Of a stretch of DNA of 5,190 bases, positions 1 to 5,190 are shown piece after piece. Within the stretch, counting starts at the first letter, position 1; each line of letters starts with the position of its first letter. Under the pieces are notes generated by a model that had not been told where the DNA came from, made no database searches, and saw nothing but the letters and a program-made list of their open reading frames with translations. A program made the position numbers and the translations under genes. The stretch is from an uncultured Candidatus Melainabacteria bacterium (GTDB lineage: Bacteria > Cyanobacteriota > Vampirovibrionia > Gastranaerophilales > Gastranaerophilaceae). Location: contig CAMOQI010000094.1 in NCBI GenBank assembly GCA_946622835.1, forward strand, positions 1 to 5,190. Direction: 5' to 3'.

Positions 1-542
1 TCTTCATTTTCAACATAAAAATATCTAAGCGAAAAAATTTGCGGATGCAGTTCGATTATTTTTTTATCAATTTTATCAATAAATAAATCATCTATCAGAA
101 ATTTGTAAGCTGCCGTGCCTATACTATTTGATAAATAATTCTCAATGTTCATTGTCCCTGAAGATAATAATTTTATCGCACAATCTGCCAAAACGGTCAC
201 AATAAAATCGACAGTTATATCTATATTTTTTTCTTTTATATAATTAATCAAAAAATAAACAGTTTGAATATTTGATGAATCATTGGAAATATATGACTTA
301 TATATATTATTTCCTCTCAAAAACTTTTTATTTCGCCGGCTTTTCAATGCGGAATCATTTTCATTATTTAATTTATCCAGAACATCAATTTTTGAAAAAT
401 AAAATTCTCCATTTATAATTTCACTCGGAAAAATTTTTCCCAAACGAATCCAATTGGCAGCAGTAGCTTTTGAAATCGACAGAAATTTACACAATTCCTC
501 AACAGATACTATTTCCTTGCTATTTTTATCCAAAGTTACCAT
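1..542 (-). CDS. Partial N-terminal part of a helix-turn-helix protein, probably an N-6 adenine DNA methylase / restriction-modification enzyme
   Basis: An open frame of 180 codons runs from ATG at 542 off the left edge with no stop. Residues about 11-58 look like a MerR/excisionase-type DNA-binding domain: a helix (VSVEELCKFL), the turn and recognition helix (SISKATAANWIRLGKI), and a short strand pair (NGEFYFSKIDVLDKL). A basic linker, SRRNKK (residues 68-73), and a helical Ile/Lys/Asp-rich region follow. From memory, this order (HTH, 'RRNK' linker, helical region, then a methylase domain with an NPPF/NPPY motif) matches N-6 adenine methylases of restriction-modification systems. The catalytic part is outside the window, so the product is inferred. 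The ATG at 542 is the only plausible start, because an in-frame TAA lies at 555-557. No Shine-Dalgarno sequence precedes it. Other possibilities are a phage or plasmid regulator or another HTH-fused enzyme. Confidence 0.65.
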   Translation of the reverse strand, partial: MVTLDKNSKEIVSVEELCKFLSISKATAANWIRLGKIFPSEIINGEFYFSKIDVLDKLNNENDSALKSRRNKKFLRGNNIYKSYISNDSSNIQTVYFLINYIKEKNIDITVDFIVTVLADCAIKLLSSGTMNIENYLSNSIGTAAYKFLIDDLFIDKIDKKIIELHPQIFSLRYFYVENE

Positions 543-548
543 AAAAGG

Positions 549-586
549 ATTATATTATTTATACCAAGCAAAAACAACCCCGTTAA
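549..586 (-). promoter_or_regulatory. Promoter of the helix-turn-helix/methylase gene, with (near-)leaderless start
   Basis: On the minus strand a perfect TATAAT (554-549) lies 17 bases downstream of TTGTTT (577-572). Transcription would begin about 7 bases later, at about 542, which is the A of the ATG. An overlapping alternative is an extended -10, TGGTATAAA (hexamer 563-558), 17 bases below TTAACG (586-581). It would start at about 551 and leave a leader of about 9 bases. Either reading leaves no room for a normal ribosome binding site, which agrees with the absence of one. The boxes are seen in the sequence; the start points are inferred. Confidence 0.5.
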
Positions 587-592
587 AGGGGT
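571..592 (-). terminator. Rho-independent terminator after the 416-residue protein gene
   Basis: Read on the minus strand, ACCCC (592-588), loop TTTAAC and GGGGT (581-577) form a 5-bp GC-rich hairpin followed by TGTTTT(T). It lies about 22 bases after the stop codon at 614. The stem is short but the position and T-tract fit. The T-tract and right arm overlap the -35 region of the next gene's promoter. Confidence 0.55.
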
Positions 593-613
593 ATCTCACA
601 TTTGCTATATTAT

Positions 614-1864
614 TTATAATTTTGCATGAAGTACTGTTTTTAATAAATTTTTATTGTTTAAAGTATCCAGAATAGAGAAATTTAAAAGATTTCTATATGC
701 TTGTACAACAGGCTCAAACATATTTACTGTATCATTACTTGGCAGATTTTTGATTAACGGTTTATACCTGTCTATGTCAATATAACCTGTTTTGAATTTA
801 TTCGGACTATAAACTGTCCAAGCCGAACTCGGATAGTAAGTAGAACGACATTCATTAGAAATTTGATTAAGCAGCATTTCCCTAAAAACATCATAATCTA
901 TATTATGATATTTTTGATTAATTACAGCACCTGTTCCCCAAGCTGTAGTTGCTCTGCCATAGGGTTCAAGCAACTCCGGCATCCAAACTTTCGGATCAGG
1001 TACATATTCCGAACTTTTACGCGCTTGCCTATATTCATTACTCCCTATCGTAACCAAATCAAAAGAATGCGCAAATTCATCCAACACTCCTTGATCCTTT
1101 GCATATCTGGACATTAAGTCTAAAAACGAAGTCATTCCCTTACCTGTATCGATATAATCGGTAATGATGACTTTATTTCCGCTTTTTTGAGCTTTTTTTA
1201 CAAGTGAAATCGGATCAACTTGGATATTTTTTAAATATTTTCTATATGCAACTTCTTCAGCCTCTGTCGGAACCAGCTTTTCCATTTTAACCAAACCTGA
1301 ATTATTTCCAAAATCACCATCGTAAACCCAATACCATCTTCCTGAAAATGCGGCAAAATCATAGGTAGGAATTCCATCTTTCATATAAAGACTGGTGTTT
1401 AGAAACCATTTTGGGCTCCTGCCAAGACAAACAATCGGATGATCTTTATACTGTGAATACATTTTGGCTACATTTAAAAACTCGTCCATAGTTGCTTCCG
1501 ATTGCAATGGAATTCTGAAGAAATCAGGATTAGGATCAATTTTACGCAGAGTTTCTTGTTGTTCTTCGGATATCAACTTATCAAAATCTTTGCATAACTT
1601 AGCCAAACGTTTTTTAGTATACGGTTTCATATGCTTATAATCTTCAAAATTGATCGTATTAACTTTAACATCATGTCTTATGAGTTTTTTTTCTGCTTGC
1701 GAGGTAAAATGTATATTCGCGTTATAACGATAACTAACAGGCGGGGTGACATATTGTGCAGTATTGGCTGAATTATGATTTTCGCAATTTGAAACAACAG
1801 TATTGCTCTTTGGCAAATAGCCAGCCCTTGTCACATTGTTAACATGGATTTTATCAATATTCAT
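614..1864 (-). CDS. Orphan 416-residue protein with a degenerate phosphoribosyltransferase-like motif
   Basis: I do not recognise the family with certainty. The protein is complete and cytosolic-looking, with no signal peptide or membrane segment. Residues 1-55 are low-complexity and Asn/Thr/Ser-rich, ending in NANIHFTSQ (48-56). Residues about 58-110 are charged and helical. A globular domain follows: PIVCLGRS (143-150), a Trp/Tyr/Phe-rich stretch including YDFAAFSGRWYW (168-179), and VIITDYIDTGKG (232-243). The last resembles the type I phosphoribosyltransferase PRPP loop (hydrophobic strand, acidic pair, T/S-T-G-x-T/S) but with Tyr in place of the second acid. The LGRS segment could be the strand-and-loop at the front of such a fold. 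The fold is a hypothesis, and substrate and role are unknown. The ATG at 1864 has a weak GTGGGA about 8 bases upstream. The gene appears monocistronic, with its own promoter candidate and a terminator. Confidence 0.8.
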   Translation of the reverse strand: MNIDKIHVNNVTRAGYLPKSNTVVSNCENHNSANTAQYVTPPVSYRYNANIHFTSQAEKKLIRHDVKVNTINFEDYKHMKPYTKKRLAKLCKDFDKLISEEQQETLRKIDPNPDFFRIPLQSEATMDEFLNVAKMYSQYKDHPIVCLGRSPKWFLNTSLYMKDGIPTYDFAAFSGRWYWVYDGDFGNNSGLVKMEKLVPTEAEEVAYRKYLKNIQVDPISLVKKAQKSGNKVIITDYIDTGKGMTSFLDLMSRYAKDQGVLDEFAHSFDLVTIGSNEYRQARKSSEYVPDPKVWMPELLEPYGRATTAWGTGAVINQKYHNIDYDVFREMLLNQISNECRSTYYPSSAWTVYSPNKFKTGYIDIDRYKPLIKNLPSNDTVNMFEPVVQAYRNLLNFSILDTLNNKNLLKTVLHAKL

Positions 1865-1872
1865 ACTTATAT

Positions 1873-1891
1873 TCCCACAACTTCTATTATA
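1873..1891 (-). promoter_or_regulatory. Candidate -10 box and weak RBS of the 416-residue protein gene
   Basis: In the 127-base gap after galE, the minus strand has TATAAT at 1891-1886 and GTGGGA at 1878-1873, the latter 8 bases before the ATG. The -35 position falls in a T-run (about 1914-1909), a poor match to TTGACA. Start would be near 1879, giving a leader of about 15 bases. I see no GC-rich terminator for galE in this gap, only an AT-only inverted repeat (AATTTTA 1934-1940, TAAAATT 1953-1959), so readthrough from galE is possible. Confidence 0.35.
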
Positions 1892-1991
1892 TTTAATATA
1901 TAAATATAAAAAAAATTGCCATCTGCCAAGAAAAATTTTACGAAACTTTAAATAAAATTACGATTAGCATTTTAATAATAAAGTGCCAATT

Positions 1992-3005
1992 TTAATTATT
2001 TTCTTTTTTAAATTTTTCTTCTAATATCTTCTCCCAATTGTAGGCGCTATCAATACTGTTCTCAAGTGTTTTTTCCGGAATCCAGCTTAAAATTGTTTTG
2101 GCTTTTGTGTTGTCTGCAACTAAGCTTGCAGGATCCCCCGATCTGCGCGGGCAGTCTATACAAGTAATATTTTTACCTGTTACTTTTTCACATGCAGAAA
2201 AAACTTCCCTGTTTGTATATCCATCATTAGTGCCCAAATTAAAGAAATTAGTTTTACCGCCTTTTTGCAGGTAATCAAGGGCTAAAAGATGCGCACGCAC
2301 TAAATCTTCGACATTTATATAATCTCTTACGCATGTTCCGTCCTTTGTCGGATAATCGGTTCCGAAGAGTTTAAAACTTTTACCCTCTCCAAATGTAGAT
2401 TTTAAAATATTGGGGATTAAGTGAGTTTCAGGGGTATGCCATTCTCCTATTCTTGCTTGGCTGTCAGCTCCTGCAACATTGAAATATCGCAAACGAACAG
2501 ACCTTAATCCGTAAGCTTTATCATAATCATCCATAATATTTTCTATCATCAATTTAGATTGACCATATGGATTGATAGGATTTTGAGGATGCTTTTCATC
2601 TATAGGTATATATTCCGGCTCTCCATATGTTGCAGCAGTTGATGAAAATACTATCTTTTTAACGTCAGCTTCAAGCATTGCAGAAAGTAAATTCATTGTT
2701 CCTCCAACATTATTTAAATAATATTTTTGAGGATTTTTAACAGATTCTGCAACCTGTGAAAATGCCGCAAAATGAACAACCGCATCTATGGAATATTCCC
2801 TAAACAAAAATTTTATATCAGAAATATTTTGCAAATCACCTTTTACAAATTGAACATTGCCATATTTTTTAAGGGTTTCAACAGTTTCAATATGCCCACT
2901 TGACAGGTTATCAAAAATAACAACATCATATCCTTTATCTAAAAGGGCTAAAACACAATGACTCCCTATATATCCTGCACCGCCGGTAACTAATATTTTT
3001 CCCAT
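1992..3005 (-). CDS. galE: UDP-glucose 4-epimerase (GalE), complete
   Basis: This enzyme reversibly converts UDP-glucose to UDP-galactose in the cytosol using bound NAD (extended short-chain dehydrogenase family, Leloir pathway). At 337 residues it has the usual family length and all the hallmarks: NAD-binding TGGAGYIGSH (7-16), DNLSSGH (32-38), GD (56-57), HFAAFSQVAES (78-88), the catalytic Ser/Thr stretch SSTAATYGEP (121-130), the catalytic pair Tyr147 and Lys151 in YGQSK, RYFNVAGAD (173-181), the substrate-side KDGTCVRDYINVEDL (221-235) and GDPASLVAD (290-298). The ATG at 3005 has a strong AAGGAG eight bases upstream. It overlaps by one base the stop (TAATG) of the upstream coding remnant. 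As the last gene of the sugar operon it would supply UDP-galactose for the upstream GT8 enzyme. Some GalE enzymes also use UDP-GlcNAc, which cannot be decided here. Confidence 0.96.
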   Translation of the reverse strand: MGKILVTGGAGYIGSHCVLALLDKGYDVVIFDNLSSGHIETVETLKKYGNVQFVKGDLQNISDIKFLFREYSIDAVVHFAAFSQVAESVKNPQKYYLNNVGGTMNLLSAMLEADVKKIVFSSTAATYGEPEYIPIDEKHPQNPINPYGQSKLMIENIMDDYDKAYGLRSVRLRYFNVAGADSQARIGEWHTPETHLIPNILKSTFGEGKSFKLFGTDYPTKDGTCVRDYINVEDLVRAHLLALDYLQKGGKTNFFNLGTNDGYTNREVFSACEKVTGKNITCIDCPRRSGDPASLVADNTKAKTILSWIPEKTLENSIDSAYNWEKILEEKFKKENN

Positions 3006-3109
3006 TATTTTATCTCCTTGAACAATTCAATTGCACGTTCTATTGCTTTAACCATATTACAATATTTATATTCATAGATTCCGGTTAAATCATAATTATA
3101 ACACCTTTT
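3005..3109 (-). pseudogene. C-terminal coding remnant, UDP-galactopyranose mutase (Glf)-like
   Basis: A 34-codon open stretch ends in TAA at 3007-3005, sharing one base with the galE ATG. Its residues include TGIYEYKYCNM (9-19) and an amphipathic helix, VKAIERAIELFKEIK (20-34). This looks like the tail of Glf-type FAD enzymes, which from memory end in a 'GRL-x-EYKY-x-(D/N)M-x3-I-x2-AL' pattern. An in-frame TAA at 3112-3110 closes it upstream. The only ATG (3055) would give 16 residues and lacks a ribosome binding site. The likeliest reading is that a glf-like gene between the GT8 genes and galE was deleted, leaving its last codons. The neighbours support this, since galE makes the Glf substrate UDP-galactose. 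The Glf identification rests on about 20 residues and is tentative; remnant status is inferred from the coupling signature. Confidence 0.45.
3014..3019 (-). promoter_or_regulatory. Ribosome binding site of galE
   Basis: AAGGAG on the minus strand, 8 bases before the galE ATG, is the best Shine-Dalgarno match in the window. It lies inside the last codons (Phe-Lys-Glu-Ile-Lys) of the upstream remnant frame, as expected of genes once translationally coupled. Confidence 0.8.
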
Positions 3110-4003
3110 TTATGTAGGTATTAAAAATTGATTCGTAAAACTTAAATAAAAATATAAATGTAGGCCTATGGATAATGAATTTTATAATAGATAAAAATTG
3201 TTCAATATATTTGTATTTAAATTCTTCCCATTTATTTTTCTTCCAAGGAGTCATTTGTAAATATTTTAGATAATAATTCTTGTAATAGCACAAAGATGCC
3301 CAATTCCAAGGCTTGTTTTTAGCAACATAATGGATTATTTTAGGTTCTTTAATGTACGCAGAACGATTCATGAAATCACTGGTTTGAACATTCCAAGTAT
3401 CATCAACAACTTTAATATTTCCAATACATAGTACATTTATAATTTCTTGATCTCCACATTGAATTGTTTTTTGATGTTCAATAGTCCATCAAGAAATTTT
3501 TGTTCCAATTGTTGTTGTCTCATATTTGCTAAATCTATTACAAGGACTCCGGCATTAACATATGTCGGATTTTTTTCTACCATTTTTTTGTTTATATCGT
3601 GAACACCCGCAAATGCCTCCGATGTTAATGTTGTATTAAACAATTCTGTCAAATCGTCGTTTACAACAATATCGCAATCCAAATAAACAACTCTATTAAC
3701 ATTTGGTAAAAGTGTTGGTAATTTTAATCTATAGTATGTAGCTAATGTTATATATTTATGGGTCTTAACCTTTTTGTAATCTTCAAAATCTTCTTCGTTT
3801 ATGGGCACAAAGTTTATTTCACAATCTTTTATTGATTTTAAACTATATATTTCGGATTTATGTTCTTCCGAAATTCCGCCATCTAATATATAAAAAGTCA
3901 AGTCGGTTTCTTCTTTTGCATTATAAAGTATAGATGCTATAACAACCCCTGCATATTTTGCATAATTATTATCACTTGCGAAACATACATTTACAGAACT
4001 CAT
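3096..4003 (-). pseudogene. Family 8 glycosyltransferase (GT8), second tandem copy, broken by a one-base frameshift
   Basis: The frame opens at ATG 4003 (GGGAG nine bases upstream) and reads 188 residues, with GT8 hallmarks DNNYAKYAGVVIASIL (11-26), the metal-binding DxD as YLDCD (107-111) and YVNAGVLVIDL (148-158). After Asp172 it drifts into an unrelated tail and stops at 3437-3439. The other frame continues the protein: W-T-I-E-H, then GDQEIIN, DDTWNVQ, MNRS, KIIHYVAKNKPW and a basic aromatic C-terminus, ending at 3096. Adding one T after the GAT codon (3490-3488) restores about 302 residues, collinear with the 309-residue neighbour, including the exact 14-residue spacing before GDQEIIN. 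The missing base lies near 3487-3488; a slip in the A6 run (3472-3467) would also restore frame but fits the paralog less well. The first 188 residues keep the nucleotide-sugar domain but lose the KPW region, so activity is unlikely. A sequencing error is possible. Confidence 0.88.
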
Positions 4004-4004
4004 A

Positions 4005-4934
4005 TTAGAAATCTCCCTTTATTAAATATGTTCTTATTAAAGCTTTGTAAAATCTTGGACGTAAGAAAAATAAAGGTCTGTGTTTTAGATAATTCCATAT
4101 TGAAACTATTTGGTTTTCAATATACCAATGGAATGTTTCTTCTTTTTTAAGTGCCCAGGGGGTTAAATTCAAATAATTAAACCACAAGTTTTTGAAATAG
4201 CTGTATGAACCAAATTTCCACGGTTTTTCTTTTGATAAATAATGGATAATTTTTGGTTTATTTGTGTAGTTTGAACGATTTACAAAGTTGCTTACTTGAA
4301 CGTTCCAAGTGTCATCATTTATAACTTTAATTTGTTTCTTACAAACTTCGTTTATTATTTCTTGATCGCCTTTTTTTATATTGTTGATATTTTCTTTTGT
4401 GTACTGATAAAATTTTTCTTCGGTATTATCTTTTCTCATGTTTGCAAGATTCATCAGTAAAATACCGGCGTTTACATAATTCGGGTTATCTTTTACCATT
4501 CTTTTTTTGTTATCAGAGATTCCTGCTATTAAAAATTCTGAAATGTCCGTATTATACAAATCACTCAGACTTGTGAATACAATAACATCACAATCAAGAT
4601 ATATAATTTTATCAATATTATTAAGCAATGACGGGGTTTTTAGTCTGTAATATGTTGCAATAGAAATATATTTGTGAGTTTTAACTTGTTTGTATTCTTC
4701 AAAAATATTTTCATCTATTGGGATAAAATTTATTTCGCAGTCTTTAATGTATTTTATTGAATTAATATTCGCCTTATTTTCTTGCGAGATACCACCGTCT
4801 AAAACATATATTCTTAACTCGTCTTCGGGTTTGGCATTTTTTAATATGGAAGCAATTACTACTCCTGCATATTTTGCGTAATTATTGTCGCAAGATAGAC
4901 ACACATTTATGTAATTATTTTCTGTACTGGTCAT
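4005..4934 (-). CDS. Family 8 glycosyltransferase (GT8), intact, lipopolysaccharide/surface glycan galactosyl- or glucosyltransferase type
   Basis: This is a retaining glycosyltransferase of the LgtC/WaaO/WaaJ kind. Such enzymes transfer galactose or glucose from a UDP-sugar to a growing surface oligosaccharide at the inner face of the membrane. At 309 residues it has family length and motifs: CDNNYAKYAGVVIASIL (15-31), THKYISIATYYRL (86-98), DxD metal site YLDCD (112-116), YVNAGILLMNL (153-163), GDQEIIN (189-195), DDTW (207-210) and HYLSKEKPW (231-239). The last corresponds to the usual HxxGxxKPW donor-binding motif with Ser in the glycine position. The C-terminus (about 270-309) is basic and aromatic without a transmembrane helix, fitting peripheral membrane binding. 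The ATG at 4934 has GGGAGAG nine bases upstream. One base separates its stop from the next, frameshifted copy. Downstream galE suggests UDP-galactose as donor; this is inferred, and UDP-glucose remains possible. Confidence 0.92.
   Translation of the reverse strand: MTSTENNYINVCLSCDNNYAKYAGVVIASILKNAKPEDELRIYVLDGGISQENKANINSIKYIKDCEINFIPIDENIFEEYKQVKTHKYISIATYYRLKTPSLLNNIDKIIYLDCDVIVFTSLSDLYNTDISEFLIAGISDNKKRMVKDNPNYVNAGILLMNLANMRKDNTEEKFYQYTKENINNIKKGDQEIINEVCKKQIKVINDDTWNVQVSNFVNRSNYTNKPKIIHYLSKEKPWKFGSYSYFKNLWFNYLNLTPWALKKEETFHWYIENQIVSIWNYLKHRPLFFLRPRFYKALIRTYLIKGDF
4013..4017 (-). promoter_or_regulatory. Ribosome binding site of the frameshifted GT8 copy
   Basis: GGGAG on the minus strand, 9 bases before the ATG at 4003, is embedded in the last Lys-Gly-Asp codons of the upstream GT8 gene. 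The two copies are therefore cotranscribed and probably were translationally coupled. Confidence 0.65.
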
Positions 4935-4943
4935 ACATCAAGA

Positions 4944-4950
4944 CTCTCCC
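4944..4950 (-). promoter_or_regulatory. Ribosome binding site of the intact GT8 gene
   Basis: GGGAGAG on the minus strand, 9 bases before ATG 4934. A second ATG at 4938 is out of frame and opens only a seven-codon frame (stop at 4915-4917), so 4934 is the start. Confidence 0.6.
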
Positions 4951-4981
4951 ATCAGGAAATAATAACAAAAACATAGTTTTT

Positions 4982-5009
4982 ATTATATATAATGTTAATT
5001 TTTGTTATA
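4982..5009 (-). promoter_or_regulatory. Possible promoter elements of the GT8-galE operon
   Basis: Two -10-like boxes are visible on the minus strand: TATAAC (5009-5004), with TTGCGA only 15 bases upstream (5030-5025), and TATAAT (4987-4982), with no good -35 at the right distance. Neither is a convincing full promoter. If either is used, the hairpin at 5038-5059 lies just upstream of the transcript; a start further right would place all the hairpins in the leader. Confidence 0.25.
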
Positions 5010-5037
5010 CGCAAACAAGCTTATTCGCAAAATTCTT

Positions 5038-5059
5038 CCAACTGTAAAAAAACAGTTGG
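5038..5059. repeat. 8-bp inverted repeat with A6/T6 loop
   Basis: CCAACTGT (5038-5045) and ACAGTTGG (5052-5059) are perfect complements around six A residues. A second helix, TTCTT (5033-5037) with AAGAA (5066-5070), could extend it across a six-base bulge (5060-5065). Neither strand has a T-run after the stem, so it is not a standard terminator. It may be an RNA leader structure or a protein-binding site. Confidence 0.7.
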
Positions 5060-5072
5060 TTTGAGAAGAAAG

Positions 5073-5083
5073 AACTGACAGTT
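5073..5083. repeat. AACTG-A-CAGTT palindrome
   Basis: This perfect 5-bp inverted repeat with a one-base centre reuses the arms of the hairpin 14 bases to its left (AACTGT at 5040-5045, ACAGTT at 5052-5057). The one-base centre cannot form an RNA loop by itself, so it is better seen as a dyad protein-binding site or as an arm that pairs with the neighbouring copies. Confidence 0.5.
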
Positions 5084-5096
5084 TGATAATTATTTT

Positions 5097-5118
5097 GGTG
5101 CAAAAAATTGCACCCTAC
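5097..5118 (-). repeat. REP-like palindromic element with GTAG foot
   Basis: Read on the minus strand, GTAG (5118-5115) is followed directly by GGTGCAA, loop TTTT and TTGCACC (5114-5097), a perfect 7-bp stem. A GTAG or GGAG tetranucleotide at the 5' foot of a hairpin is the signature of REP sequences mobilised by REP-associated tyrosine (IS200/IS605-like) transposases. No such transposase is in the window and only one copy is seen here, so the class is inferred. Confidence 0.5.
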
Positions 5119-5152
5119 TTGCTAAAGACCACAATGCATCAACCCTTAGCAA
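5119..5152. repeat. TTGCTAA/TTAGCAA inverted repeat abutting the REP-like element
   Basis: TTGCTAA (5119-5125) and TTAGCAA (5146-5152) are perfect 7-base complements around a 20-base loop holding ATGCAT. The repeat starts on the base next to the GTAG foot, with no spacer, so the two may form one 56-bp composite unit (5097-5152). The remaining bases to 5190 hold no gene I can support. Confidence 0.5.
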
Positions 5153-5190
5153 ATTTTATTTTTACGGGTTTTATAATATGATATAGCATG

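Noticed and set aside
454..675. Plus-strand 73-residue open frame
   Set aside because: It is antisense to the helix-turn-helix gene, its promoter and the terminator; it has no ribosome binding site and low-complexity hydrophobic content.
863..1117. Plus-strand 84-residue open frame
   Set aside because: It lies wholly antisense inside the 416-residue gene, with no start signals and no recognisable motif.
1974..1990. Sigma-54-like TTGGCAC downstream of galE on the minus strand
   Set aside because: The -24 element looks good but no GC-containing -12 element follows at the right distance. The repeated TGCCAA words (1916-1929, 1984-1989) show no dyad structure.
3096..3371. Stand-alone 91-residue gene starting at MNRS
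   Set aside because: It is collinear with residues 218-309 of the intact GT8 paralog, has no ribosome binding site, and its homology continues upstream of the Met in the same frame to the frameshift point. It is the tail of the broken copy.
4690..4881. Plus-strand 63-residue open frame
   Set aside because: It is an antisense shadow of the conserved N-terminal part of the intact GT8 gene.
4915..4938. Seven-codon frame (MYDQYRK) overlapping the GT8 start
   Set aside because: Its ATG is well spaced from the ribosome binding site, but such a short out-of-frame frame is easily chance; there is no sign of conservation.
5172..5190. Plus-strand TATAAT followed by ATG at the right edge
   Set aside because: No -35 at suitable spacing and no ribosome binding site; the reading frame cannot be followed past the window end.

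Overview
The window is AT-rich and every supported gene lies on the minus strand, so reading order runs from high to low coordinates. Composition and protein style (Lys/Asn/Ile-rich, a surface-sugar cluster, an orphan protein with an N-terminal 'NIHFTS' segment) remind me of uncultured gut bacteria such as Gastranaerophilales (non-photosynthetic cyanobacterial relatives). This is inference from memory and is not proven by any marker gene here.

Right part (about 4935-5190): 256 bases with no supported gene but dense in inverted repeats. One is a REP-like hairpin with a GTAG foot, directly abutting a second, long-looped inverted repeat. Nearer the operon are an 8-bp A-loop hairpin and an AACTG/CAGTT palindrome that could pair with each other in alternative ways. 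Possible promoter elements for the sugar operon follow.

Middle part (1992-4934): a tightly packed surface-polysaccharide operon. It holds an intact family 8 glycosyltransferase, a second tandem copy broken by a one-base frameshift, a short coding remnant resembling the C-terminal tail of UDP-galactopyranose mutase (Glf), and an intact UDP-glucose 4-epimerase (GalE). GalE would make UDP-galactose, a donor that GT8 enzymes of lipopolysaccharide cores can use and the substrate of Glf. The frameshift and the remnant lie within about 480 bases of each other, so this looks like an operon losing part of its glycan-building capacity.

Left part (1-1864): a 416-residue orphan protein with a degenerate phosphoribosyltransferase-like motif is followed by a small rho-independent terminator. 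The terminator overlaps a promoter for the next gene. That gene runs off the left edge. Its visible 180 residues start with an excisionase/MerR-like helix-turn-helix and look like the front of an N-6 adenine DNA methylase or restriction-modification protein. Its predicted transcription start falls on or within about ten bases of the ATG, so the mRNA may be leaderless.

No tRNA, rRNA, CRISPR array or transposase gene was seen.
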